58,872 bases of DNA. It comes from Welwitschia mirabilis (Eukaryota; Gnetophyta; Gnetopsida; Welwitschiales). Below are positions 48,248 to 58,599 of this stretch, piece after piece. The translations under genes were made by a program, and so were the position numbers. Where the stretch lies: positions 275,065,102 through 275,123,973 of the forward strand of contig JBOZIK010000001.1 in NCBI GenBank assembly GCA_051453625.1, in the 5' to 3' direction. The notes under the pieces are model-generated. The model was given only the letters and a program-made list of their open reading frames with translations. It did no database searches and was not told where the DNA came from. Every line of letters begins with the position of its first letter. Within the stretch, counting starts at the first letter, position 1.

Positions 48248-49129
48248 AGATCCTGCACAACTCTCCTCAAAGAATTGACTCAATGGATGTTCCGGAATAT
48301 GGCATGGGAAATGGGAGTTGCAGACAATGGGGTTCACTTTTTTGAGCAGCAACATCTCACAAAAGAGTTGGTTAGCTATTCAATCAGAAAAAGAAGAAGA
48401 GGGGATGACTGTCTTCCTTCTCGCAGTGTCAATGAACGCACATCAAAAGACATTCAAACAAGAAGAATGGAAAATCCCACTAACCATAAACTTCATCACA
48501 TCACGAGAGACACTGAAATAAGATCCAGTGCNNNNNNNNNNNNNNNNNNNNNNNNNNNNNNNNNNNNNNNNNNNNNNNNNNNNNNNNNNNNNNNNNNNNN
48601 NNNNNNNNNNNNNNNNNNNNNNNNNNNNNNNGCGGATGACTGTCTTCCTTCTTGCAGTGTCAATGAACGCACACCAAAAGACATTCAAAGAAGAAGAATG
48701 GAAAATCCCACTGACCATACGCTTCATCACATCACGAGAGGAACTGAAAGAAGATTCAATGCAGTCAGAAACAGTTCCAGCTCCGTCTCAAGCTGTGAAA
48801 GCTCGACTGCACGTGAATTTAGCCCTTCCATTAAAGAAGGGACATCTAGGCCTTCAACTGATCAAAGCAATGATGATTTTGCTCCTTTTCCTCTGTTTCT
48901 AGCTGCCAAGAACAATGCAATTTTCTCAGGAGAAGATCTGCCCAACGAAATACACACTTTGGAAGCTATGGCTTATAGATCTGTACTAAGTGCTTTCCAT
49001 GCCCGTGGTCCTCTTGACTGGCAACAAGAAGCACTGCTCACAGACCTTCGTCTGTCTCTTCATATATCCAATGATGAGCATAGGTTAGAACTGGCACAAA
49101 TATGCTCTACTCATGATATATGTTTGTAG
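48248..49129 (+). CDS. ENT-domain protein, C-terminal exon (Agenet/Tudor-ENT type), interrupted by a gap
   Basis: The frame is open from just after TAA at 48245 to TAG at 49127, across a 100-N gap at 48532-48631. The C-terminal 65 residues hold an ENT domain: 'LPNEIHTLEAMAYRSVL', 'ALLTDLRLSLHISNDEH', then 'LELAQI', and the protein stops about ten residues later. Plant Agenet/Tudor-like proteins end in just such an ENT domain, so the stop is probably genuine. ENT domains occur in chromatin-associated EMSY-like proteins; a nuclear role is inferred. Upstream is a basic stretch ('SIRKRRRGDD') and a segment that occurs twice, once on each side of the gap. A serine-rich linker follows. The N-terminal Agenet domain is not seen in the window, and no splice acceptor fits cleanly (48215, about 48249 and about 48325 are options), so the gene is either incomplete or partly decayed. 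Confidence 0.6.
   Translation, partial: RSCTTLLKELTQWMFRNMAWEMGVADNGVHFFEQQHLTKELVSYSIRKRRRGDDCLPSRSVNERTSKDIQTRRMENPTNHKLHHITRDTEIRSSXXXXXXXXXXXXXXXXXXXXXXXXXXXXXXXXXXADDCLPSCSVNERTPKDIQRRRMENPTDHTLHHITRGTERRFNAVRNSSSSVSSCESSTAREFSPSIKEGTSRPSTDQSNDDFAPFPLFLAAKNNAIFSGEDLPNEIHTLEAMAYRSVLSAFHARGPLDWQQEALLTDLRLSLHISNDEHRLELAQICSTHDICL
48398..48771 (+). repeat. Direct repeat on both sides of the gap in the ENT gene
   Basis: The block 'gatgactgtcttccttct' to 'catcacatcacgagag' occurs at 48404-48509 and 48636-48741, over 90% identical but with differences that change the protein (SRSVNERTSKDIQTRR against SCSVNERTPKDIQRRR). The unit is about 42 residues. Because the copies differ, it is more likely a real internal repeat than a scaffolding overlap; two haplotypes joined end to end would be the alternative. 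Confidence 0.8.
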
Positions 49130-51200
49130 TTTTGTAAAGAGATATTAATTTTGTTTTCAAATCATCATCCTTACCATCACCATCCTTGCCCTATCTTTAT
49201 GGGTTTGACTCTAATGCTATTTTTCAGGTAGTTCTATTGTCATTATGTTAAATCCTTAAAACTATGGCACCTACCACTGAACCAAATTTCTTTGTAATGA
49301 AATCGTGCTGTGGCAAAAGAGCAATGGCCCCTCAACTTGAAAGATCCTCTGCGCATGTAAATCCAATGGGTTTATTGTTTCACAGTAATATACTCAATCC
49401 TTGAAGGGCCTTTTCAAATGCTTACCTGCAATCCATGGAAGATTTTGTTTCAAGGTAACTGTTGAATAAGTATACATTTGAATGTGATAAAACATTGCTA
49501 CATGAATTTTAAAGTAATGTGTTTGTAAATATTTTGAAAAATGGATTGGCAAAAACTACTGATTTTTTTAGGTATGTCAAGAACTGAGAGCAACTTTCAT
49601 GACTGCATTTAAACACAACTACTTAGCCACATTGAACTTTTGCTCTATGAGAACATGCCTAAAGTCGAGATCTATACTAAAAATTGAGTAGCTTAATTAA
49701 ACTTTCTAGAATCAAACCCAACATGGAATGCACCGAGGATTATGACCCTGTAATATCTTTTAGGAAAAAGAATTTGTAATATCTTTTTGTATACCAAGGA
49801 TTTTGAATAAGTAGTATAAATACTTATTCTTATGGGATATTGTTTTTTGGTCATTTCACGATGAACGTAAAGCAGTACAAATACCTATTCTTGTGGAATA
49901 TTCTTTCATCATTTCATGATAAATGTAAAGTATAAATTGTTTTTAAATATATGTATGCTGAAAATACCTATGTATTATTAAGCATTCAATGATTGTTTTT
50001 AAATATATGTATGGTAAACATAAGAACATAGGATTAAGCATTATTAATTATAAGGTAAAACCTTATTGTTCTTGAGAAACACTTAAACAATAAATTGCTC
50101 TTTTTTCTAGAAAAACTTAAGTTTTTTTTTCCCTTTTTGAAAGTTTCTTGTTTTCTTCCTTGATAATTGCCATGACCCCCTTTTTCCTTCTTCCAATTGA
50201 TACATACATAAAGTTTGAATCTTGAATTAGTACCCATTTCCAAAGATGAAACAAATAATTCAAAGAGTTAAGGATTGTTTTAAAGGTTATATTAAGTTAT
50301 GCTTGGAAGGAGTGATCAAGTTAAAAAAACCTCTACATCTAAATGACGTACCTTTATTTTAGTTCACAAGAAATTTTTCATTATCATGGTAAATTAGTTT
50401 CATAACAAAGAAAAATCATTGCAGCTGGCAAGATAAAACATAATGACCACCAACATAAAACATTCCATTGTGAACAGATAACATGTTATTTGCTAAGAGC
50501 CATATTATGTGGTTTTAACAAGGATGAATTATAGTTTAATGGATTAAGAATCAAAAGTAAATTTATAATTGTTTAAGCATATCATAATCATTTAAAAGTA
50601 AGTGGAATGCAAAAATCAATGGAACATTTTGTTCGAAGGTGCACTACATCTAAGAGATATGAACTATAAGAGTCGAATACCTTTTGGTTTGATATTGGTA
50701 AAATTTAATGATGACTTTAACATCTAGATAAAAGAATATTAGAATGTGTACAATCATTTTAGGCATCTATCATAAATTTCATAATTAACTTAAATAATTT
50801 ACAATATAGTCACACAGGCAACAGATCTATGATAGTAAAGATTGAATCATTCAAATAAACATGGCATTAGCAATCAATTTGAATGGCATTATTGGTTGGT
50901 TGAGTCATTTAATTGATTTTCAAGTTATATAACTTAGCCTTCTTAAAGGTCTAGAGCATAATTCCATGAATAATCACAACATTGGTTCACGTTACTATTT
51001 TTGTTTCAATTACGTGAACTAGGTTAGTTTCATAACTAACATGTATCCTTATACTAAAATTATGCCTTAATTGTATTATAAAGTTGTATACTTATTTGAG
51101 CTATTTTGGCAATGGCAATTATCTATAATGGACTTTTTAGATAACATTTTTATGTATCATTGTTACAAATTTACATGTGACTTTATCAATGTTATGGGGA
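49130..51200. other. Gene-free stretch
   Basis: 3' flank of the ENT gene followed by AT-rich sequence. Two short tandem arrays lie at 49814-49945 and 49936-50010. No coding sequence recognised. Confidence 0.5.
49814..50010. repeat. Two adjoining short tandem repeats (61 bp and 56 bp)
   Basis: 'gtanaaatacntattcttntgg' with 'catttca.gat.aa.gtaaag' occurs at 49814 and 49875 (61 bp apart). 'attgtttttaaatatatgta' occurs at 49936 and 49992 (56 bp apart), followed in both by 'tgntnaa'. Confidence 0.75.
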
Positions 51201-51239
51201 TTTGAGCATACTTTCAAAATGGAGTTGTCCCATATTAAT

Positions 51240-52480
51240 CTTCTATAAGTTTTTCAATACCTTCCTCAAGATTTGCTTCATAATTTAGTTGAATTTTTAT
51301 TTGGAAAGTGCTATAATAAGTTCATCAACAACCTCTTGTTTAGTGTTTATGTTTAAAGAAATAAATCCTTCACTAAACATGTGATTGATGTAATGATTTT
51401 TTATCTCAATGTGTTTTAACCTTTCATGGAAAACATGCTTCTTTATTAGTTTGATAAACTTTCGTTGTCAAACATCACTAGCCTAGACTTCTTGATATTT
51501 TTGGTCATATGATTTAGGATTTCTTGCAACTATTTTAACTTCATATACAGTTCTATTGCTATTGCGTATTCTATATTTCTTAAGTATAGGATTTGAGTGT
51601 TTTGTTTGGGCCTACCCGAAGATATGATGTTAAGGAAGATTTTAGATCTCATTGTTGAGACTAATGTTAATTGACAAGAATGTATCCAATAAGGGAATTA
51701 TTACTTTTAGCAAATAGTAATCTAATATTTTTAATTCCTAATCTAATTCCTTTAGTTCCAAATATGTACCTAATTTTTCATGGGCCAAGTTTAGGTGATT
51801 CTTTATCAGCTGCTACATGAGAAGTAGGTTTATGCTGTAAGTTATATTAGATCTAGTATTAGTTAAGCATATTAGTTTTCTAGTTATTTTTTAATATAAA
51901 GTTGGACTAGTAAACATGGAAACCATCAATTGAAGGTTGAATCTTGAATGGATAGTTATAGATTTTGGGTTTCCATTGTCCATATTAACGTTCTTAGTTG
52001 ATTCTCTTATGTATTTTTCTTGGAAAAGTCTAATTTCATTATAGAGTTCTGCGATTTCATACCTAAGAAATAACATAATAGTCCCAAATCCAACATTTTC
52101 AACTTTGAAGATAATTGTTTACCTAGTCTATCTTGTTTGACATCTATGCAACGATAACCATGTTATCAAAACACAAAAGAAGAATAATTACATCTCCACT
52201 TTCTTTTATCTTAGTAACATATAGGGTGGTCTTTGCTTTTGACCTATGAAAGCTTCTTAAGTGAAGAAAGGAATTGTATTTCAATCTAATATAATCAAGA
52301 AGTTTTCTTAAGATCGTATATGGTCTTAACACAAGCATTTTCTTTTTTTTCTATTGTACCAACAAAGATTGGTAGAGAGCATTCCCCCCTTCTGAAATAC
52401 ATGATAATACCTCCTTTTTCCCTTGATGTTTCTTGAAGTAAGCGTTTGAGGATTTAACTACAAGCCTTGCAATTTTTTTC
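51240..52480 (-). mobile_element. Copia-type retrotransposon RT/RNase H remnant, minus strand
   Basis: Read from high to low coordinate: 'IARLVVKS' (about 52460), an open frame 52338-52144 with 'FHRSKAKTTLYV' and 'ESGDVIILLLCFDNMVIVA', then 'MLFLRYEIAE' and 'RLFQEKYIRE' (52076-51891), then near 51580-51400 'NIEYAIAIELYMKLK.LQEIL' and 'LVMFDNES', then 'ALDKRL'-like text. These are the Copia RT, connection and RNase H blocks; the catalytic YVDD is changed to CFDN. Frames are broken, so the element is dead. No LTR or integrase was found. Confidence 0.75.
52144..52338 (-). pseudogene. Relic of Copia reverse transcriptase
   Basis: 64 readable residues from 'YTILRKLLDYIRL' to 'LLLCFDNMVIVA', equal to the stretch from 'LYGL(K/R)Q' to 'YVDDM' of plant Copia RT. 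The first aspartate of the catalytic pair is kept, the second is N. Confidence 0.7.
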
Positions 52481-53920
52481 CTTTTATGAAGTTATCATCT
52501 AATGCGATGTATTTTTTACTACTATATTGTAATGTGTCTTTGAAATTTTTGTACTATCAAGGTAAAACCTTTGACAAATGGAATTGAATATGCTTGTTGT
52601 AGGAAAATTGCATTGTTTTTTCTTTTTTTAATAAATGCACATTTAGGTTTGCCCATTGTGCTTCAGGTTAGTTAAGATTTCAAGGTTGGTTAAGTTTTAT
52701 TTTGGAATTTGTTTCAAATATGTAGGAGACAGGAGTGGGGGATTCCAAATTTTTTTAGTTGCCAAAATGGCAAATCAATATGTATTTAAAGGTTTTGAAC
52801 TTAATAATTTATTGGTCCTTTGTATTTACGTTTATTCATTTACATTGCCTCTATTTGCACATCCAAGGTTTTCAAAAAACCCCAACACTTGTCTAGTAGC
52901 GTGATTTCTTGATCATGAAGCTAAGTCTTTAGGGCTAAAATTAGCAATTGGTACTTCTTAGGGAGCTTGAATGTGTACAAAATGCTTGAAAAAGTATCTT
53001 TCAACTTTTGTCACATTGTGTGGGGTATTTGTTCTTTTTTAAGTAATGGGCATGTCAAGGTCCGATTTCCATCACCACTTGACTTGTTGTCCTTGAGCTT
53101 AACTTGTGTGAGCTTTTCCAAGTATTACCATTGTCCTATCCTTGTGATGAATGCCTTTATCCGAATCACCCAAAAGCATCGTTGTTATTGGTGAATCTAT
53201 ACTCCTTTTGTAGATCATTCATCTTGCTTACTGGATGGTATACAATATCGAGCTTGGATGCCATGTCAAACAATAAAGTAAGATCAAAAAAACTCAGTAA
53301 AAGTTTGATGAAAATTAGTTTTTGTGTAAAGATCAAGTGATTTTAATGCTTGCTTCCAAAACTGTAGCATCCTTAAGCTGGTTCACAATTGATTGTTCAA
53401 TAGCAAACCTATTGCAAACATGGTTGGTGTATCCAAGCCACAAGTTATACGGAGATGTTAAATAACATTTAGTATTAATTGATTAAATTGTATAATTAAC
53501 TTCTACGTCGTGCAACTTGGCTTATTTAAAGGATTTGATGGTAACCTTATAAATACTTAAAACATTGGTTTGTGTCTCCATTGTTATTTTAATTCAATTA
53601 ATTAAGCTACTCATCATAACTAACTCGTGGCTTCATAGCAAAACAATCCCTCAACTCCATTACAAAGTTGTATGTTTTTTTTGCATTTGGTTTAGTGAAG
53701 GAGTTCTCGCCAACGGACTTCATAAGACTTTTTTTGTTTGCAACTCTAACATAAACTTATGGGAAAATGTATTATAAAATTAATAGGTTTTACAGATCGC
53801 TTATGTCAAATAAACCAAAGAGAATTGACGTAGAACAAGAAGCATAAGCGTATTAGACAATCTCTCAACAGAGAATCAAGAATCTTAGCTTCAGCAGCTT
53901 ACGAGAAAACTGCATCTCTT
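52480..53920. other. Gene-free stretch
   Basis: No domain recognised. It ends in what looks like the promoter region of the KH locus. Confidence 0.45.
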
Positions 53921-53925
53921 ACCAT

Positions 53926-53933
53926 TATAAAAA
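53926..53933 (+). promoter_or_regulatory. Candidate TATA box of the KH locus
   Basis: TATAAAAA lies about 255 bases before the CT microsatellite and the 5'UTR-like exon. From about 53980 onward the sequence is richer in G and C than the surrounding repeats, as in plant promoters and leaders. Confidence 0.4.
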
Positions 53934-53959
53934 TGTGTCCGTAAATCTCATTAGAAATT

Positions 53960-54178
53960 ATATTCTAAATTTGTTTTCTAACACTTTTTCGAATTCCATC
54001 TGCCAACGACTTGTTGCGTATCTTGTCGTTTATTCCGGTATGCGTATCCTTCCCAGGGTTTATCCTATATTTAGTAGTCTGTCTTGGCTATATCGCAGAA
54101 CCAATCCGTTGCATTCTGTCACCGAAGTGAGCTACGGCTCTGTCCAGCATTGCATAGCACTTATCTGCAACAAAGTCT

Positions 54179-54215
<37 letters not shown>

Positions 54216-54414
54216 TTCACCCTCTGGATTTCCTTTTGTTAGGCGCGTCAAACAAATCTCCTTTAGATTGTAAGATGTGCTCATCTACACTTAATGTCAA
54301 AGGATTCTCTATATTGTTTCTCAAGCCCTCGCATCGTCGTTCTGCTGTGTTTGTTTCTCTGATTTCGCGGAATTTGACGATTTTTCTTGGCGATAGCAGA
54401 AAACGTTCTATTGT
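53960..54414 (+). other. 5'UTR-like exon of the KH locus
   Basis: A GC-richer stretch with a (CT)16 microsatellite, typical of plant leaders, ending in a perfect donor ATTGT|GTAAGT at 54415. The frame at 54236-54418 is open but its product resembles nothing and reads on past the donor, so I take the exon as untranslated. Confidence 0.45.
54180..54212. repeat. (CT)16 microsatellite
   Basis: An uninterrupted run of CT dinucleotides, 33 bases. Pyrimidine repeats like this are common in plant 5'UTRs and core promoters. Confidence 0.95.
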
Positions 54415-55165
54415 GTAAGTCAACTTATTTGTTCTGAAGGGCTTCTTGTGGTCTCCTCGAGCCATGTCATTAACACCGTTTGTTTTGCAAGGTCGTCTCT
54501 GGCATAAAAGTATTAGTCTTTCATTAATTGTTGATGTTTATTAAGCGTTTATCCTTGCAATTGAGTCCGATATTCTTTTCATCGTATGCCGCTTTTATGG
54601 ACAGATTATTTGGTTCGTTTTCCTAATGTTTAGAGTTGGCATTGGCATTCTTTGATTGATGTTGTAATTTTATTATCATGTTTTTGGCAATCAAACTATG
54701 GTTATAGGATATTGAGAGTAAGGGAGTTTCTGAACGAGCTTTGGGATGCAACTTGTTTACAGATAAAATAGTCTTAATTCAAGACATTTGTTTGGTTCTC
54801 ATGAAACTCTATGTACACAATGATATTTTTGTTTTTTTAAATACCTCTTTAAAAAAAATCTTTTAGCATCAAAGTACATGTGAAGTCGAACTAGAAAATG
54901 AATACACAGGAAAAGTCACATGGTTTAAGCATACCAAAATGTTTCATTTTCATGTAAGACGATATTTTTGTATTTCTAAATTTATGTTATTCAGTCTGAT
55001 TTTTCAAACGAACAGTATGAACTGCTAAGTTTCTGGAGTTTATGGAAACTCGAATTTTTTATTACGTCCATAGAGGCCAGCTAGAAGTTCGGAAAGGCAA
55101 AACTATGTAGTCTATGTGAAAATATTTATGAAGGTGACTGGCTTGAATGTCATCATCTGTTTCCT
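54415..55165. other. Probable first intron of the KH locus
   Basis: Starts GTAAGT. The acceptor cannot be fixed; the conserved coding text begins at about 55177. No other feature seen. Confidence 0.4.
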
Positions 55166-55327
55166 TGGGTAAAGTTTCATGGCAATGGAAGGAGAAGATC
55201 CCTCATTAGGAAGCGTTCTCACCAACAGGGTGACTTTTCAAGTGGAAATGAAAATAGCAAGAGAAGGAACCTTCAGAATGGCGGGGGTTCTGGAGTGACA
55301 GCTGAGAATGATACTGTATATCGAATT

Positions 55328-55330
55328 TGA
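55328..55330 (+). other. Premature stop in KH1
   Basis: The frame of 'DTVYRI' meets TGA where family members have 'LC' (YRILCP), then goes on in the same frame with 'CAVNNIGGTIGKG'. A sequencing error is possible but two base changes would be needed to give a leucine codon TTG. Confidence 0.7.
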
Positions 55331-56761
55331 TGTGCTGTAAACAATATAGGTGGCACTATTGGCAAGGGCAGGGATATGATAAAGTCCATAAGGCAAGAGA
55401 CAAATGCAAGGATCAAGGTTGGAGATTCCATACCTGGAGTAGAGGAAAGAGTGCTTATTATGTTTAATTCCGCGAAGGACGAAATGACAACAAACGAACT
55501 TGAAAACGAATCGGACGTTGACCACATGCCTCTCTCCCCTGCCCAAAATGCACTTTTCAAGGTTCGTGCGAGAGTTTATAGACGAAGAAAGTGATGAGCC
55601 TTTAGATAAAGAGGATCCGAAGAAGTGTATTGTAACTGCGCGTCTTCTCCTACCGGATAATCAAATTGGTTGCTTGTTAGGAAAAGGCAGGGGAGTGATT
55701 GAGAAAATGAGCAGTGATAAGTGTGCACTGCTACGAATAATGGCTAAGGATCGATTGTCACTTTGTCCGTTGAGAACTAATGAACTAGTTCAGGTATTAG
55801 TATTAACGTTTTTGGCTAGCCTGGCTTTGTTTTTCTTTGCCGTGTTAACTTGTGCAAGGTGAAGTCAAGGGTATAAAATGGAATCAGTCTGCAAGATGCA
55901 AATCCCTGGAATTGTATTTAGACATTCCAAGCTAGCAAAGAGTGTTCTGTTCGCGCACACTGGGCTTCACCCTGCATACACTGGGGATCATTTTTTGTTG
56001 GTTGGTACTATTGCAGTGTGTCACACACACATTTTTTCTCTAATGTTGTTAATTATCATTCATAATATTGTATTATTTTTAAAAGATATCAGGGATCCAT
56101 TGGTTGTGAAGAAGGATTTGTTTGAACCTTCATCTTATGACATGAAAAGCCAATGAGAAAACTCCTTCCTTTAAATAGCATTCAGCAATTTGCCAATACG
56201 TTGTATGCTGTTCCACAAGGGGGCATGTTTGTCCAAGGAATAATGCAAGTCTTTGTTATCCTATGTCAATAGTTGGAGGCTATGGAGTTGAGTTTCATTA
56301 TTTGTCTGGTTTTGGAAGGCCATCTAGAATGGGTGGTAATTATTCAGATTTTATGTCCAAATGAGAGGGTTGGTGGTGTTATTGGTAAAAGTGGAACCGG
56401 GATCAATCAAATTAGGGAAGAAAACAGAGCACACATTCAGATCTTAGAAGCAGTGCCAAAAGCAGGAGCCTCAGAGGTATTTATTTAACATTACTCTATC
56501 TCCAGTAACTTAGAGCTCACCCTGATTTTTTGGGTTTTGGGATTTTAAGAAAGAATATCTTTTGTGGTAGTCATATTAATGACCAGTTCTCACCGACCAT
56601 TAAGGCAGTTTAACAACTTTGAAAATGGACTACACCAAGGTCTGCTGAGGACCAGATTAGCACTTCCTTACTCTTTCCATCAAATCCAATTGGTTGCCTT
56701 ATTGGAAAGGGAGGCACTATTATATCAGAAATTAGAAAGATGAGTAGAGCTTACATCCGCG

Positions 56762-56803
56762 TAGTTTCCAAATACAGCCTTCTAGTTTCCAAATAGAGCC
56801 TTT
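56762..56803 (+). repeat. 21-bp duplication disrupting KH4
   Basis: TAGTTTCCAAATA(C/G)AGCCTT occurs at 56762 and 56783. The second copy contributes an in-frame TAG and shifts 'SLSNCPSKKEELV' away from 'RVVSK'. It is a short replication-slippage type duplication. Confidence 0.85.
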
Positions 56804-57180
56804 CCAACTGTCCATCTAAAAAGGAAGAGCTAGTCTAGGTTAGTTTGGCTCTGGCATTTTGCTAAGAGGTCCTTGACTGTAACATTTTTAAGGGTCTATA
56901 GATGTTTAGTATCGCTTTAAGAAATGCATAGTTCCAGAACCACTTTTAGCATGATTTTTGGAAAGAATGCTAAAGTTTGTACGTTGTTAAGTGTTTTGGA
57001 TCTGTATGTGTTAATGCAAGCCTTTTAACTTTCTTTAAGATTTTTGGAGACTTCACCCACATAAGACATGCACATACTCAAATTGCCAGTAGACTTCAAG
57101 CTGGAGTCCTTAAAATGATAGATAATTCAAGCATAGTGCCTTCCACCTCTTTTAGATTTGAATTTTCCAAATCTAATGAG

Positions 57181-58130
57181 CTTTAATGTCATCAAATCTT
57201 TCTACGAGGATTGATGTTTTTTCATCTAGAGCAACACTCTATCATTATGGGGTTCTAAAGGGCAAACATCTACACAGGATATGGCAAACATCTAGCGATG
57301 AGTATCGTTATAAATTTAATTCTTTCATAAGAAATCTTTTACTATTAGAATACACTTCAAAACTAATAAGAAAGTATTCACAGATTTGATTTAAAATGAT
57401 CAAATCTTTGAAGAAATCATTTTCATGTGTTCTCTTTTATAAACTCTTGGTATGAGAAATCTATGGTAAATTGAAGTAGTTTCACATTTCTATCATTAAC
57501 AATATTTTCAGAAAGCCTAGTGATACCTAAGCATGGTTACATGGGGTGACGAATTAAGGATCCCTGCCCCTTACATAAGCTACCCTAGCTCTTTCAAAGG
57601 CCACTAATCAAGTTGGCAGGCTAGTAGTAATGGTTGGGGCACTAGTCATCATTTGCTCCCTGTCCTTTGGACCCTCTAACACTTTTTAGAAAACAACAAA
57701 TTTCTTTGGACTGTGATGTGGAGTTAATCACTTTGGATCACTCCAAATTGTAATGCCGGTTGTGAGTTGAGTCCTCTAGATCATGATTCCATTGCGCTTT
57801 CGAGTGCCTAAGGTTAGATAGTGATTTCTATCCACATTATACAAGGATGAAACGCACAAGCATGATTGACTTAGAATACATTACAGATTACATATGACAC
57901 ATTAACAATCATATCTACAAAAAAATAGGGGCCAAAATCTTTTTGACATGAACACAAAATTTTCATTCAAATGTTCTTTTAAATATTATAGTAAAAGCTA
58001 GTGAGTATTACTCTTGTATTAGAAATGGAATTCATATTTCAAAAACGCGTTGGTCAAGATCATTGAGACTAATTGACCTTGGGAATCTAACACTTGATTA
58101 TTTTTATAATGAAGGTAAGAAAAATTCAGA
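57181..58130. other. Stretch after the KH pseudogene
   Basis: No gene. Near 57530-57600 'catggttacatggggtgacg' and 'ggatccctgccccttac' have a different, GC-richer texture that may belong to a retroelement LTR, but no boundary could be set. Confidence 0.4.
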
Positions 58131-58136
58131 TATTAT

Positions 58137-58300
58137 TGAAGGTGACTAGCTTCAATGTCATCATCNNNNNNNNNNNNNNNNNNNNNNNNNNNNNNNNNNN
58201 NNNNNNNNNNNNNNNNNNNNNNNNNNNNNNNNNNNNNNNNNNNNNNNNNNNNNNNNNNNNNNNNNATTAATGAAGGTGACTAGCTTCAATGTCATCATCA
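58137..58300 (+). repeat. 28-bp direct repeat flanking a gap
   Basis: 'gaaggtgactagcttcaatg' plus TCATCATC occurs at 58138-58165, directly before the 100-N gap, and again at 58273-58300, after it. An assembly join of overlapping ends is likely. Confidence 0.75.
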
Positions 58301-58462
58301 ATTTCCTTAGGGAAAGTTTCATGGCAATGGAAGGGGAAGATCCCTCTTTAAGAAGCGTTCTCACCAACAGGGTGACTTTTCAAGTGGAAATGAAAATAGC
58401 AAGAGAAGGAACTTTGAGAATGGCAGGGGTTCTGGAGTTGTTGAGAACCTATTGTCATTGAT
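58266..58462 (+). pseudogene. Second, partial copy of the KH locus first coding exon
   Basis: Matches 55137-55297 base for base with few changes: 'gaaggtgact.gctt.aatgtc', 'aaagtttcatggcaatgga' and 'agaagatccctc.tta.gaag' and onward to the 'GGGSGV' codons. Similarity ends at about 58440, before KH1. The frame labelled by ATG at 58321 is not the family frame. The copy lies about 3.1 kb after the first in the same orientation. Confidence 0.75.
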
Positions 58463-58599
58463 CAAATTAACAAGTTTTTTGTGCAGAGATTTTCCAGCAC
58501 TGGACAACCGCNNNNNNNNNNAAACATACTCTATACATAAAGCGGCTGATCGTATGTAATTATCAAGGTGAGCGGATTGTTAGTAAGGTAAAAATTACT

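Larger units (their letters stand above)
55137..57180 (+). pseudogene. Multi-KH-domain RNA-binding protein gene (HEN4/PCBP-like), decayed
   Basis: Reads as the plant five-KH family. The start is 'RKRSHQQGDFSSGNENSKRRN' in two pieces (55195-55270). KH1 is 'DTVYRI' then 'IGGTIGKGRDMIKSIRQETN' and 'ARIKVGDSIPGVEERVLI' (55305-55470). KH2 is 'DEESDEPLDKEDPKKCIVTA', 'NQIGCLLGKGRGVIEKM' (55585-55793, donor CAG|GTATTA). KH3 is 'LCPNERVGGVIGKSGTGI' (56340-56476, donor GAG|GTATTT). KH4 is 'NPIGCLIGKGGTIISEIRKM' (56651-56838). The tail of KH5 is 'HAHTQIASRLQAGVL' (57075-57110). Defects: TGA at 55328 inside KH1, a one-base insertion near 55575, a frameshift before KH3, a 21-bp duplication with a TAG in KH4, and a missing G-x-x-G spacing residue in KH1. 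Such proteins bind RNA through GxxG loops; this copy should make no full product. Sequencing errors could mimic some defects, but not all. Confidence 0.75.

Noticed and set aside
53935-54273. 112-residue frame with a run of S-L repeats
   Set aside because: The S-L run is the (CT)16 microsatellite; base pattern and the donor at 54415 suggest a 5'UTR.
54236-54418. 60-residue frame as the N-terminus of the KH protein
   Set aside because: It is unlike KH family starts and does not join in frame with the 'RKRSHQQ' exon.
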